This document shows, piece after piece, positions 48,238 through 59,313 of a stretch of 64,000 bases of DNA. The DNA lies in assembly GCA_013398015.1 (NCBI GenBank), contig VZRR01010418.1, forward strand, positions 1 to 64,000, written 5' to 3'. This DNA is from Oreocharis arfaki (taxonomy: Eukaryota; Chordata; Aves; Passeriformes; Paramythiidae). Numbering within the stretch: position 1 is the first letter of the stretch; every line of letters begins with the position of its first letter. A program made the position numbers and the translations under genes. A model generated the notes under the pieces. The model was not told the DNA's origin. It searched no databases and saw only the letters and a list, made by a program, of their open reading frames with translations.

Positions 48238-48700
48238 ACATTATCCTCAAAATACAAGTTTTAAAAGGAATCACACCCCAATAAAAAAACCTTCAAGGTT
48301 TTCCTTTCACCCCCCAGGTCTATTCAAGTTATTTCTTCCTTCGAGGGGTCTCCAGCAGCCTTAAAACCAAAGGCTGCTGATTTTTCTCTCTCTGCCCCTA
48401 AAGCAGATGCAGGTTTTAAAACCAGGTGCAGGTTTTAAAACCTCTTTCAGATTTGGAGCTTCTGCTCCATTCTCTCGGGTGTCTCTGGAATTCTGCTGGA
48501 TTTGACACCCTGAATGAGCAGCAGAACGCAGCCATTCCTAACTCAGAACGAGCTCAGTGCTCAGCAGATGCTGGCTTTAGAATATCTGTAATATTTCTGC
48601 AGCTCCTTGCATGCAGATATTGCAGATCACTCCAGAAATTAATTAATTTTTTGCCTGATATTGAAAATTCCAGCTCACACTGGCTCAAACTCTCACCCCC

Positions 48701-49393
48701 CATTTCACAGGGGTGACAGATAAAGCTCTCACCCATAAGGACATCCCTGTTTCAGGCTCCCTTTCTGTTTTCTAGAGCTCTAAATTTTAATTTAAACCAA
48801 TTTCCCACATGGTAAGACCAATTTTTGGTGCCACCCATCATGAACACTGAATTTTCTTAAATACATTTAATACATTAACACAACTAAAGCCTTTTCCATA
48901 GGGGAGCAGCAGGAGGGGCATTTATGGAAGTTCAACTCTTGGTTTGGCCACTCCCTTCAATCCAGAATTTCTGGGAATTCCTCAAGAATTTGATACAAAT
49001 TTCCATAAAATTCCCACATCCCTCGCACATGTTTTTATCCTCATTTCACAGGGGTGACAGATAAAGCTCTCACCCATAAGGATGTCCCTGTTTTATGTCC
49101 CTTTCTATTTTCCAGAGCTCTAAATTTTAATTTAAACCAATTTCTCAGGTGGTAAAATCCATTTTTGGTGCCACCCATCACGATGTGCATCATGAACACT
49201 GAATTTCCTTTAATACATTTAATACCTTCACCTGGTTAAAGCCTTTTCCATAGGGGAGCAGCAGGAGGGGCATTTATGGAAGTTCAACTCTTGGTTTGGC
49301 CACTCCCTTCAATCCAGAATTTCTGGGAATTCCTCAAGAATTTGATACAAATTTCCATAAAACTCCCACATCCCTCACACATGTTTTTATCCT
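48701..49393. repeat. Tandem duplication, about 345 bp
   Basis: Copy one starts 'catttcacaggggtgacaga' at 48701 and copy two starts with the same bases at 49042. Both include 'taaagctctcacccataagg', 'ccatttttggtgccaccc' or close variants, 'taggggagcagcaggagggg' and the closing 'cacatgtttttatcct'. Small indels change the local offset from 341 to 352. Confidence 0.93.
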
Positions 49394-49785
49394 GCTTTTT
49401 CAGGGATCACTGGCAGTGGACAGAGGTGAGAAAACACTTCCTGCTTAAGGATATTCAGGAAAATAAAGCATCAGTTGTGTGGTTTTACCCTCCAGTTTAA
49501 TGAGGGTGAAGCAGGAGCTGCTTTCTGTCACCAGAGATGTCTTGGATGGTCAGCAGAGAGATTTTAGAAGCGAATTTTGGGGGAAATTGTAAATTCCACT
49601 CTGAATTAGTGAACAGGAAGAAAAACTTGTGGATATATTGAAAAAAAAAAAACCCACTAAAGGTTAGGGAACTCAAAGGGATTCAGGAGAGCTCTGAGGA
49701 ATCACTAAAAATTGGGTTGGCAGAGTTTGAGCCAGTGCAAGGCCAGAACAGGAGGAGCAGGAGAGGGACCTGGGGAACAGATCTT

Positions 49786-50062
49786 TTATAGATTGAAAGC
49801 AAAGCTGGTGATTCTTTTTTTTTCCCCCCCAAAAAATGGGTCACTCCTAAGCACTGGTGAGCTCTGCAACAGGCATGGGATGATCGAGCTGCAGCTCAAT
49901 GCACTCCCAGCTCTGGTAATTTCTCTTGCAGGTCACAAAGCCCAGAAACAACCAAAATGCCACATAAAAAAATCCCAAATTAGCATCCAGAAGTGGGGAA
50001 GGCTGAAATGTTCCAGTCCTGAGGCTGGAAAAGTTTTCTGTCTGCCCTAAACAGAGGCAATT
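49786..50062. repeat. Duplicated intronic block, copy B1 (partner 52236-52512)
   Basis: From 'atagattgaaagcaaagctg' to 'ctgccctaaacagaggcaat' this block repeats at 52236-52512 with only scattered differences, at an offset of 2,450 bp. The partner copy lies directly beside exon 17. Confidence 0.93.
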
Positions 50063-51102
50063 CCAGTCACTCCTGGTTTTCCCAACTACACTCAGCACTG
50101 ATCTCAATTAATTTTACAGCAGAAATGTCAGGAAATTCTCCGGGGACCAACTGAACTCCTGAGTAACTCCCTGGTATCTCTGGGCCATGTTTGGGGTTTG
50201 CATGATCATATTTACTCAGCAGGAAACCCCTCATTCTCCAGCTCTGTGTCTGATCGAATTTTATCTCTTCCCCCTTCTTTTGAGTGATTTGGGGGGGGTC
50301 ATAAATAAAACTAAAACAAAAAAACCCAAGAGAGTTTCTGGAGAAGCTTTATGATTTGGCAATGCTGCCGAACCATCAATATTTAATTATGCTTTATAAA
50401 CATCCACACAGTCAGGTTTTTCTAGCCCTCCCTGTCAGCTGCTGAAATATTCACAAGAAGGCACTTAAAGGATTAAGAAAGAAGGAGGATGAGCTTCATT
50501 ATCCAAGAACTGTGCTGGGCCTCATCCCCCCTCTCAGCACAGGCAAGGGATGCCCACAAATCTGGGAGGATCGTTGCCTCCAGGCTGGAGATTTCTGTGA
50601 GCTTTAGGAAGCTCAGAAGCTGCTGAGCTGCTGAAAGGGAAAAAAATTCCCATTAAAAAAAAAAAAGGAGAGCCAAATACAGCCCTGAGCAGCATTTGAA
50701 GGGAGGAGGGATGCAGAACGTGGAATTGGAACATTTATTTTGCACCTGGGAGCCACCAGGCTGTTTGGAGGGTCTGTGCTGGGTATTGGCTGTCGGGAAG
50801 CAGCTCCAGAGAAGCTGGGAGCTGGAGCCAGACCTGCAGGAAAAGGGGAGATGGCAAAGACCAGCTCAGCCACAACAGGGACGTGGATTTTGACTGGGAA
50901 CACTTGGCTGGTTTGGCCTTCAGCAGCTGGAGGAGGGTGGGAAACTTGGAGAAATCTCCGTGTCCCCGGAGCTGCAGTGGGGATCCAAAGAACCAGAGAG
51001 GCTGGAAAAGATCAAGTCCAGCAGTGCCAGGTTCACCCCCAAACCTCTGCACTAACCCTGAGCACCATCTTTTTTTTTTATATAAACATTTTTTGAACAA
51101 TT

Positions 51103-51235
51103 CCATGGAATTATTTGGGTTGGAAGGACCTTAAAGCCCATCCAGTGCCACCCCTGCCATGGGCAGGGACACCTTCCACCATCCCAGGTTGCTCCAACTC
51201 CACCCAGCCTGGCTCTGGACACTTCCAGGGATCCA
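51103..51235 (-). mobile_element. CR1 LINE 3'-end fragment
   Basis: 'ccatggaattatttgggttg' then 'gaaggaccttaaagcccatc', 'ccatgggcagggacaccttc' and 'ctctggacacttccagggat' are the CR1 3' end in antisense. Confidence 0.88.
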
Positions 51236-51929
51236 GAGATGTGAATTACTGCTCCTTTCCCTAAAAAGAGGAACCACCCTTGCCTGCTGCTGCCTCAGCA
51301 CGTGGCCAGAGAGATCTGCCACTGGAAGGAGTAAAGAAATTAAAGCCATAAAACATGACCACCACAATGGGGATGCTGCTGCTGTTGCCCCTAGCAGGTC
51401 ACTGGGACTGGTGCTGATGGCAGCAGCACAGGAATGGGTGAAAAAAGCTAAAAATGAGCAAAAAACCCCTCTAATTCCCCTCATAAATCCATCTGAGCAC
51501 GCTAAGAAATCAAAACTGTGTCATAATCCAAGTGCAGCACTCGCAATGCTCCCTGCACAGCCCCGAGGCCGTGAGTTGTTCTCCCTGGGGAATGCTCCAA
51601 GATAAATATTCTCCAGAGGGGAGACTCCAACAGAAACCTGTGTGCACATCCAGCCCTCTGCATCCAGCAAAGTCACACTGGAGTCATTCCCACCCAGGAA
51701 TCCATCCCCATCCCCTGCCAGGACCTGGCTTTCTGCCTCTGGTTCCTCTCTCATCTGGGCAGAGGCAGGAATATCCCAGCATCTCCCCTGAGTGCTCACA
51801 AATTGTTTTGCCTGGAGCTGATTGGAAAATTTTAATTCTTGAATCCATCACCGACCTCAGCGAGGTGAGGAACACAAACACAAAATATTCCCTGCAACCT
51901 GAAATAAAGAAACCTGAAGGGGGAATAAA

Positions 51930-52138
51930 CCTCTCTGCAGAGCAAACTGCTCACCAGAGGTGCAAAAGCAGCACCAAAACGCCTGGATTTGCTCCTGTCT
52001 GAGCTTCCAATCAGCCAAAAAAAAATGTTAATTGCTTCTCCTGTGCTCTTGGAAGCAGCAAATGGGAGATGAGCAACGCCCACTCTGATAAATCAAACTA
52101 AATACAAAATATTCCCTGCAACCTGAAGGAGAATAAAC
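51930..52138. repeat. Dispersed repeat, copy A2 (partner 43285-43511)
   Basis: Nearly identical to 43285-43511. Parts also occur twice locally: 'tattccctgcaacctgaa' is at about 51885 and again at 52109. The copy is therefore embedded in a small tandem structure. The family is unrecognised. Confidence 0.85.
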
Positions 52139-52235
52139 CTCCATGTGCCTCTCTGCAGTGCAAACTGATCACCAGAGGTGCAGCAGGGGACACCTCAGGG
52201 TGTCACCTGAGCTTTGGGTGCAGCAGCTGAGCTTT

Positions 52236-52512
52236 TCTATAGATTGAAAGCAAAGCTGGTGATTCTTTATTTTTTCCCCCCAAAAATGCGTCACTCCTAA
52301 GCACTGGTGAGCTCTGTAACAGGCACGGGATGATCGAGCTGCAGCTCAATGCACTCCCAGCTCTGATAATTTCTCTTGCAGGTCACAAAGCCCAGAAACG
52401 GCCAAAATGCCACATAAAAAATTCCCAAATCAGCATCCAGAAGTGGGGAAGGTTGAAATGTTCCGGTCCTGAGGCTGGAAATTTTTCTGTCTGCCCTAAA
52501 CAGAGGCAATTT
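52236..52512. repeat. Duplicated intronic block, copy B2, adjacent to exon 17
   Basis: Partner of 49786-50062. It ends 28 bp from the exon 17 donor side, so the duplicated DNA occupies the first part of intron 17 immediately downstream of the exon in transcript order. Confidence 0.93.
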
Positions 52513-52539
52513 CAATGTCCACAGGAACCTCCCACCTAC

Positions 52540-52607
52540 CTTGGTCAGCTCCTGGGCGTTGGCCAGGTTGTCCACAGCGATGGCCAAGAAGACGTTCAGC
52601 AGAGTGT
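52540..52607 (-). CDS. CACNA1B: CACNA1B exon 17: IIS6 segment
   Basis: The exon is 68 bp, two bases completing Tyr plus 22 codons: (Y)TLLNVFLAIAVDNLANAQ, then ELTK. It encodes the inner half of IIS6, which lines the pore and gate, and the start of the II-III loop. The acceptor is 'tcccacag|AC' and the donor 'AAG|gtaggt', leaving in phase 0. Joined to the longer form of exon 16 it gives the conserved FGNYTLLN; see the finding on competing donors. Confidence 0.96.
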
Positions 52608-53175
52608 CTGTGGGAGCAGCTAAGGAAAAACTCCTCACACAGCACGGACAGCAATCATTCCCCTCCTGCTGCCCCTCTTTTCCCCCTCGGTGTTTCATGG
52701 GTTGAGCCCATGCCAAGCTTTGGCACCATCCCCAACTCAGCCAGCCTGCCCAGAGCTGGGGCAGGGTGCACATTTGTCCTCCCCAGCCCTTCAGCCTGGG
52801 ACCTCCTGGTGCTCCCACAGACACCACAGCCCCTGCTCTGCCACCCCTCCAGCCCAGAAATGCAGATTTCACCCTCATTTTCCCCTCTTGTTTAAAAGGA
52901 CACCCAGTGAAACTGCAGGAAATCGGTCCCTTTAAGCCAACATTTGCATATTTATCCACACAGAGCTGCATAAAGGCGTGGAGTGCTTGGAAAAAATGAA
53001 TCTCAGCTCACTGCTGCTGGTGATGCCCTGGGTTTTAACTTTTATATTCTCAAACCCTGCCCTGCCTGGTGTGTCACTGTGCAGGTCCTGCAGCTGCTGC
53101 GCTCTCAGGCCAGGCAGACACAACAAAGCCTCTCCAGGCTCTCCAAGGACACCCGGCCTGTCCCAGGCCCCAAAT

Positions 53176-53492
53176 GTGTAACCCAACATCTTGGGGAGGG
53201 GGGTGAGCTTGGGGAAATGACATCATTTAGCTGAAGCTTTAATTGGAGAATTGAACTTGATATGCAAATGGACCAAACCTATAAAAGTGTGAAGAACTCG
53301 TGACCTGGGCTCCATCTCGGGCTCCATCTCGGCAGCAGCCTCTGGCTCCCCAGGGTGTGCCTGTGAAGGCCTTTCAGATAAATACCCACCTTTATTCCCT
53401 CACTCCTGTCTAGTCTCTGTTTTTTTAGGTGGCCATTTCAGGCATGGCTGGGAGGAAGCGATCCTGGCCTGTCCCATTGGAGTCAGGATGAC
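53176..53492 (+). mobile_element. Probable solo LTR of an endogenous retrovirus, with promoter motifs
   Basis: The segment reads from 'tgtaacccaacatcttgggg' to about 'ggagtcaggatgaca'. It contains, in order, a CRE/AP-1-like tgacatca (53219-53226), an octamer ATGCAAAT (53262-53269) and a TATA box tataaaag (53280-53287). These are followed by 'cctttcagataaatacccac' and a T-rich 'gtctagtctctgttttttta'. This order of enhancer, octamer, TATA and downstream R/U5-like sequence is what an avian LTR looks like. No internal retroviral sequence is beside it. No target-site duplication was found, so the ends are approximate. Confidence 0.6.
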
Positions 53493-54039
53493 AGCGAGGC
53501 CACCCCGAGCCCCACACAGAGCTCAGCTGCAGCAGAGCAGCACACCCAGCCCTGTTACTGAGCTCTGCTGATAAAACAGCCCCTAAGCCCAGCCTAAACT
53601 GCACAGAGCCCAGCTAAACCAGGGCAGTGCCCATGCCAGCCTGGGCCTCTCACAGAGCTCTGCGCTCTCACTGAGACATAACCCTGCCCTGGAATTATTT
53701 ATTCCTATTTTACTTTCATTTTTCCACTTAATGATTTCAGCCATTGCTGATTTTATTGTTGTTATTCCAGCCCTCTGGCTGCAAAACAGCCCCAAAGCAG
53801 CCATAAATCAGCTGCCTTTGCACAGGGAAGGAGGGCGAGCAGAGCAAAACCATGGCAAAACCACTCTCCCAAGGAGAAAATGCATTTGGTTCTTGCACAT
53901 CACCTGGGGACAGCAGAGTCGCCCATTCCAGAGCTCTGTCTGCTCCTCCAAATAAATAGGAATGTACATGGGAATGATCCCTAAACCCAGTGAAAGCATT
54001 GCAGGAGTTTTAGGAAATTAATCCAGGTATTTGCAGGGG

Positions 54040-54345
54040 GCTCCAGAAGAGCTGGAGAGGGACTGGGGACAAGGGATGGAGGGACAGGACACAGGGAATG
54101 GCTTCCCAGAGGGCAGGGATGGATGGGATATTGGGAAGGAATTGTTCCCTGGGAGGGTGGGGAGGGGCTGAGATGGAATTCCCAGAGGAGCTGTGGCTGC
54201 CCCTGGATCCCTGGCAGTGCCCAAGGCCAGGCTGGATGGGGCTTGGAGCACCCTGGGGCAGTGGGAGGTGTCCCTGCCCACGGCAGGGGTGGCACTGGAT
54301 GGGCTTTAAGGTCCCCCCAACCCAAACCATCCTGGGATTTTCTGT
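54040..54345 (+). mobile_element. CR1 LINE 3'-end fragment
   Basis: Sense-orientation CR1: 'gggatattgggaaggaattg', 'ctgtggctgcccctggatcc' and 'ctggatggggcttggagcac' end at 'aacccaaaccatcctgggat'. The 5' part near 54050-54120 resembles the antisense sequence at window positions 70-160. Confidence 0.9.
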
Positions 54346-55879
54346 CGGGTTCATGTTCCCCTGCCTTGGGCTGTGGGGTGGAAGGGCGAGGGCAGGACAG
54401 GGGTGAGGATGGTGAGAGGGGGGAGCCAGAAATCCCTCCTGGGAGGGCAGGAAAAGCGAGGGCTGAGCTCCCAGGGTGCTGCCAGCCTGCAGGGAGATTT
54501 TGGGAATCCACAGCCTCAGGAGCCAGGAGTGGAGCAGGGCTGATCCCTCTCTCCCAGACAGCAATCCCGGTGTCCCTACAGCTCCGCCCTGCCTCGGGTG
54601 CTCCAGAGCCTTGTCCCACATCCATGGATCAGGAGACTTCCCACGGGACCAAAGCTGGCCCAAACCAGCAGCTCAAAGCCCCTCTGCTTTCCCTCTCCAG
54701 GGTTGTACCAGATTCCAGCCCAGACTTCAGCACCAGACACTCCCAGCTCGAATTCCCACTGAGGGAGTGTCTCCAGAGCCTGGGTGCCCATCGGATCTGG
54801 AGCCTGCAGGAAGCAGGAGCTGGATTCATCCCTCTGGATGTTTCTGCATCCTCACTGACTCCAAGCCCTGCAGGGCACGGGGCGCAGAGCCCTGGGGTTT
54901 CTGCAGCCAGGAACCAGGATTTCTCCATGTCATGGAGGTTTTTTCCAATGGAAGATGATTCCTCTGGGACAGAGAGAGGTTTGGAATGTGATACCCATCC
55001 CCTGCTCCTTCCCCTGTCCCAGCAGGACAGTGAGGAGTGGGTGGGAGCACCTCGATCCCAGTGAACCCAGTGGATACTGGAAAACATGGTGCTGGAATCA
55101 TCCCCCCCTCCCACAAAGAGCCAGATTTTTCCTTCCCAAAGATTAATTCCCCCTTTCCTTTGAGGGTGGGGGGCTGAGGGCACCCCTGGGCTCCTGGTCT
55201 GTGCTGGGTGTTTGGGTTTCTTCCTCTGGGGTGCTTCCAACAAGCTGGAAACACTTCCAAGCCTCCTCCTCTGGGAATAAATGTCTGAGCAATAAAACTG
55301 TCTCCCTGCCCCTGCCTCCCACACAATGCTGGAAGTGGCTCCTGTATCACAAGCACCCCCTGGAAATGGAATTAATTCCTTTTTATCAGATCAGCCCGGC
55401 TTGATCCATTTCCAAGCAGACAGAGTCTGGCAGACTTGGGAGTTTCTGCCCCCCAAAAAGGTCCCTCAGTCCTTCCTGCAGAGCTGGGGGTTTCTCCCAA
55501 ACTCCAGGCTCAGGCTGTGTAACCTGGATGAGCCAGTGCCTGGAGCCAGGAATCAGCTCCTGCCTTGAGGGCCAGGGAAGGGCAGCATCCTCCAGGCAGC
55601 TCCTGCTTTTCTCTTCAGGCTCCTCTGCAGTTTTTCTTGGAGTTTTTGTCCTTTTATTTATTAATTTTTTTTTTGCCTCAACAGATGCCTCAATTTATCA
55701 ATTAAGTGGATAACAGTGAAGGCAGGCATGGTGTAATTTCCTGGAAAATGGGCCAAATCCTGTTGTTCCTTTAATCATAAAACTTTCATTAAACCATTTC
55801 TGGTTCTCTGGAAATGGAAACATAACATGAGGCACTTCCCACTTAGAAAAACCAACTTTTCCTTGCCGTGATCCCTTGA

Positions 55880-55941
55880 AAAAGCAAATGGATTCAAAGA
55901 AGCAAAAATGGATTCAAAGAAGCAAAAATGGATTCAAAGAG
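55880..55941. repeat. 20-bp tandem repeat, 3 units
   Basis: 'gcaaaaatggattcaaagaa' repeats about three times with small changes. Confidence 0.88.
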
Positions 55942-55989
55942 CCAAGTGCAGTGAGGAGCAGCAGAAACCAGCAGCATTCCACCTTTCTT

Positions 55990-56135
55990 CCTCAGGAAGA
56001 GGAATAATCACAGAGCCCTGAGCAGCTCTGAGAGGAGAAATGAGTCCCTCAGGTTTAAAAAGAGCAGGTTTGGCCAGCTGACCCCAAATCACCCATCCCA
56101 GTTCTCCAACGAGGTTTGACCCAGTGTCCCCAAAC
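55990..56135. repeat. Short dispersed repeat (also inserted in the CR1 at 59.9 kb)
   Basis: 'aggaataatcacagagccct', 'gtccctcaggtttaaaaaga' and 'ccaaatcacccatcccagtt' match the segment 59897-60045 closely in the same orientation. The family is not recognised. Length about 145 bp. Confidence 0.82.
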
Positions 56136-56307
56136 TCTTAAAAGTGGCCTCAGCAAATGGCAAAGTTCCCAAAGTGACAATAAACCCCCTGCCAGCAGAG
56201 GAGCCCAGGCTCAGCATCCCAAAGGGCTCGGACTTGGAGATAAGAATATAAAACGAGTAAGAAAATAAAAGCAAAAAGTCCAACTTAAGAAATTAAGTCT
56301 CAGTATT

Positions 56308-56525
56308 GCAGAATCCCAGAATGGTTTGGAAGAAGCTTAAAGCTCATCTTGTTCCACCTTCACCAGAAAATCCCAGGATGGTTTGGGTGGGAAGGGATCT
56401 TAAAGCTCACCCAGTGCCACCCCTGCCATGGGCAGGGACACCTCCCACTGTCCCAGGCTGCTCCAAGCCCCGTCCAGCCTGGCCTTGGGCACTGCCAGGG
56501 ATCCAGGGGCAGCCACAGCTTCTCT
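56308..56525 (-). mobile_element. CR1 LINE 3' end with a duplicated tip
   Basis: Two CR1 3' tips are in tandem: 'agaatcccagaatggtttgg' at about 56309 and 'aaaatcccaggatggtttgg' at about 56367. Then 'ccatgggcagggacacctcc' and 'gccagggatccaggggcagc' follow. One CR1 may have inserted into the tip of another, or the tip may have been duplicated. Confidence 0.85.
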
Positions 56526-57330
56526 TTAAAGCTGGAAAACTTTAGAAGTTGGTGAAAGAAACCTCCCAGGACATTCCAGAAGGTTTTCTGAGTGTTGTTA
56601 CTCTTTGTCAGCCAATTCTTCCCTCTCTCTGTGCTCACAGAACTCCACCTGCAGCAAACTCATCCCAACCTGCAGGGTCCAGGGAGAATCAAAGAATCCC
56701 ACCTGGCACATCCTCTTTCCTTCCTAAGTGCTTCCAAGGAGCTCAAGCTGTGCCACCAGCACAGGGCTGTGGGCAAAGGGCATGGAAGAGGCACTGGAGA
56801 CATCTGGAAGGAGCCAGGAAAGCCACCCCTGGATCACCTCAGCAGCAGGAGTGAAAACAAAACAGCTGCACCTGCCAGGATGAGATTTAGGGACAACGTG
56901 GACGAGCTTTCCACTCTCCAAATCCCAAATCCATGGCAGGGGCAGCAGGTTCCTCCTCTTAAACATCCCCTGCTCTTTCCCTGTTAATGCAAACCAAAGG
57001 ACAAGGGAGAACTCCCCTCAGAATCAAAGGTGAGGAAGGGAATGAACGCCCCATTCCTCAAGAACGCTGGATCCGAGCTGCTCCGAGGTGAGAAGTCCCT
57101 CCCTCAGCTCTGCTGTCAAGCCTGATTACAGCTTAATCTCATTTCCTAACGCCAAGCCTGGAGGATTCAGAGCTCTCCCTCCCTCCCTGCTCTCCACTGA
57201 CCCAGTTTCCCAGAGCTGGGTGGTTCTGGAAGGGCCGTGCTGGCTGCTGTGAGGAGATGTCTGAGCATCGCTGCCGCGGCTCCGGGAACAGGATAGATCC
57301 CATGGAGACACTCGTGTGACAGGCACAGCT

Positions 57331-57360
57331 CTGCTCTGCTCTGCTCTGCCTGCTCTGCTC
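57331..57360. repeat. (CTCTG)n microsatellite
   Basis: About four 'ctctg' pentamers in tandem are followed by degenerate copies. Confidence 0.85.
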
Positions 57361-57675
57361 CTCCCTGTCTCTGCTCCTCATCCTGAAGGAGAGAATTCCA
57401 GCAAAGCCCACGGGCTGGAGTGCTGCTGTGCCACCCGAGGGCACCGATGCCATCGAGGGCACGTTCTGTCACCTCCACCCCAGCTGGAGCAGCCCATTTC
57501 TGCAGGAGCTCTGTCCTCAGCCCCAGTACTGCCCCCCATGCACCCCTCCCTTTCTCCTGCATCTCCCAGCCCAAATAGGACTCCCAGGAAAAGAGGAACA
57601 CTGGGACTGTAACCAGCGAGAAGGTCGGGAAATCCTCGCAGGAGCTCCCGGGCGGAGCAGCAGCGCTGGGAGTTC

Positions 57676-58066
57676 TCATCCCTCTTTGGGGTGATATCAT
57701 CCCACTCTGGGGCATTATCATCCCACTCTGGGGCATTATCATCCCACTCTGGGGCATTATCATCCCACTTTGGGGTGATATCATCCCACTCTGGGGCATT
57801 ATCATCCCACTCTGGGGCATTATCATCCCACTTTGGGGTGATATCATCCCACTCTGGGGCATTATCATCCCACTCTGGGGCATTATCATCCCTCTTTGGG
57901 GTGATATCATCCCACTCTGGGGCATTATCATCCCACTCTGGGGCATTATCATCCCTCTTTGGAGCATTATCATCCCACTCTGGGGCATTCTCATCCCACT
58001 CTGGAGTGATATCATCCCATTCTGAGGTGTTCTCATCCCACTCTGGGGCGTTCTCATCCCACTCTG
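57676..58066. repeat. 21-bp minisatellite with a 63-bp higher-order pattern, about 18 units
   Basis: Units of 'catcccactctggggcattat' repeat about 18 times. Roughly every third unit is a variant, 'catcccactttggggtgata' or the 'ccctctttggggtgatat' form, so blocks of three (63 bp) form a second-level repeat. Divergent units cluster at the right end. Frames stay open on both strands (SSHSGAL-like on plus, MIMPQSG-like on minus), but I see no evidence that they are coding. Confidence 0.95.
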
Positions 58067-58154
58067 CAGAACAAACAAAGCAGCCAGGGCTGCTGCCACA
58101 ATTCCTGGGTTTCCTGGTTTAGGGATGCTCCCTTGGGCTCCACACAGCAGCCAG

Positions 58155-58570
58155 CAAACACAGAATCACAGAGTCAGTCACAGAATCAATCACAGAATCA
58201 CAGAAACAATCACAGAATCAATCACAGAATTAACTACAACTGGAAAAGCCCTTTGAGATCAAGTCCAACCTAGACCTGTCACCCCCTTCTCACCCAGAGC
58301 CACATCCAGTCTTTTCTTAAACATCTCCAAGGATGGGGACTCCAAACCTCCCAGGGCAGCCCAATCCAATGCCCAATCACTCCTTCTGGGCAGGATTTCC
58401 CCCTGATGCCCAGCCCAGCCTTCCCCTGGTGCAGCTTGAGGCCGTGCCCTCACACCAGTGCTGCTGAGCTGTTGGCACTGTCACAGAGCACGGGCCACCA
58501 CTGGGACAGGGACAGAGCCACCAGAGCCCCTCTGCTCCCCTGGCTCTCCTCATCACACCCAGCTGCTCCC
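58155..58570 (-). mobile_element. CR1 LINE fragment with expanded 3' terminal repeat
   Basis: The left end, 58160-58230, consists of many 'cacagaatcaat' and 'cacagaatcaca' words. It leads into 'actggaaaagccctttgaga', 'tcaagtccaacctagacctg' and 'ttaaacatctccaaggatgg', then CR1-like sequence to about 58570. The word array looks like an enlarged version of the short terminal repeat that ends CR1 elements. Confidence 0.85.
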
Positions 58571-59313
58571 TCAGGGAGCTGCTTTGCTTGTTTGTGCATA
58601 AAACATAAAATAACACATAAAATACCCCCTCCCTTCCCAAATCCCACCCCGGTGTCCCTCTGCCTCCCTGGACCTCTGGGACACACCACCCCTTCCCCAG
58701 CAGAAGCCCTGGGACATTTGGAGGGATGAAAGCTCCCAGATTCTTGTTATCCTCAGGAGATTTCCATCTCTCAGAATAAAAAACCAGACACTTCATGTGC
58801 CAAGGCTTGGAACACTGAACACTCCCAGAGCCTGAAATCCAAGACCCAGAATTAAATTTGAAGAATTATGTGGAGATGAGATATTTTGGGGCATTTGGGA
58901 GAGCACAGCTGGTTAAGCTGCCCCAGACAAAGGCACCAAGAGAATGAAGCCTCATCTCCACCAAACCCGTCTCAATCCTCCCCTGACTAAAACCAAACTC
59001 TTTGTGAAGATATTCAAGGTCCTGCTCTGACCTGACCTCGATCCTTTCTCCCACAACCTAAATTAACACTTAACAGAACATTTTCAAGGTGAAACATAAC
59101 AATTAAGATGAAATTTCTTTAAATGAAATTAAAAATTCTTAGGCTTCCAGAAGAAAAGCGACACCAAGGTGGACAATTTACCTTCAGCTCTCACCTTAAA
59201 GTGCTGTCACGGCAATAATTTGGTTTTTAAAGTATAAGGCTGTGAGAATTCAGGGAAAACTGGGAATTTCTGGCAGCCTGGGAAGGACTGTGGCACTACC
59301 CATGGAAGGATAC

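Larger units (their letters stand above)
46432..52539 (-). other. CACNA1B: Intron 17 (6.1 kb), CACNA1B
   Basis: It is rich in local duplications: a 39-bp array (48121-48237), a tandem duplication of about 345 bp (48701-49393), and a duplicated block (49786-50062 with 52236-52512). It also holds a dispersed repeat (51930-52138) and one CR1 3' end (51103-51235). Stretches 46435-48110 and 50070-51100 show nothing recognised. Confidence 0.82.
52608..59313 (-). other. CACNA1B: Intron 16 (6.7 kb), CACNA1B
   Basis: It contains an LTR-like segment (53176-53492), CR1 fragments (54040-54345, 56308-56525, 58155-58570), a dispersed repeat (55990-56135), short tandem repeats (55880-55941, 57331-57360) and a 21-bp minisatellite (57676-58066). 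Stretches 54350-55870 and 58600-59300 show nothing recognised. Confidence 0.82.

Noticed and set aside
57167..58122. 310-codon minus and 143-codon plus open frames with 7-residue repeats
   Set aside because: They come from the 21-bp minisatellite. The non-repetitive parts show no recognisable domain.
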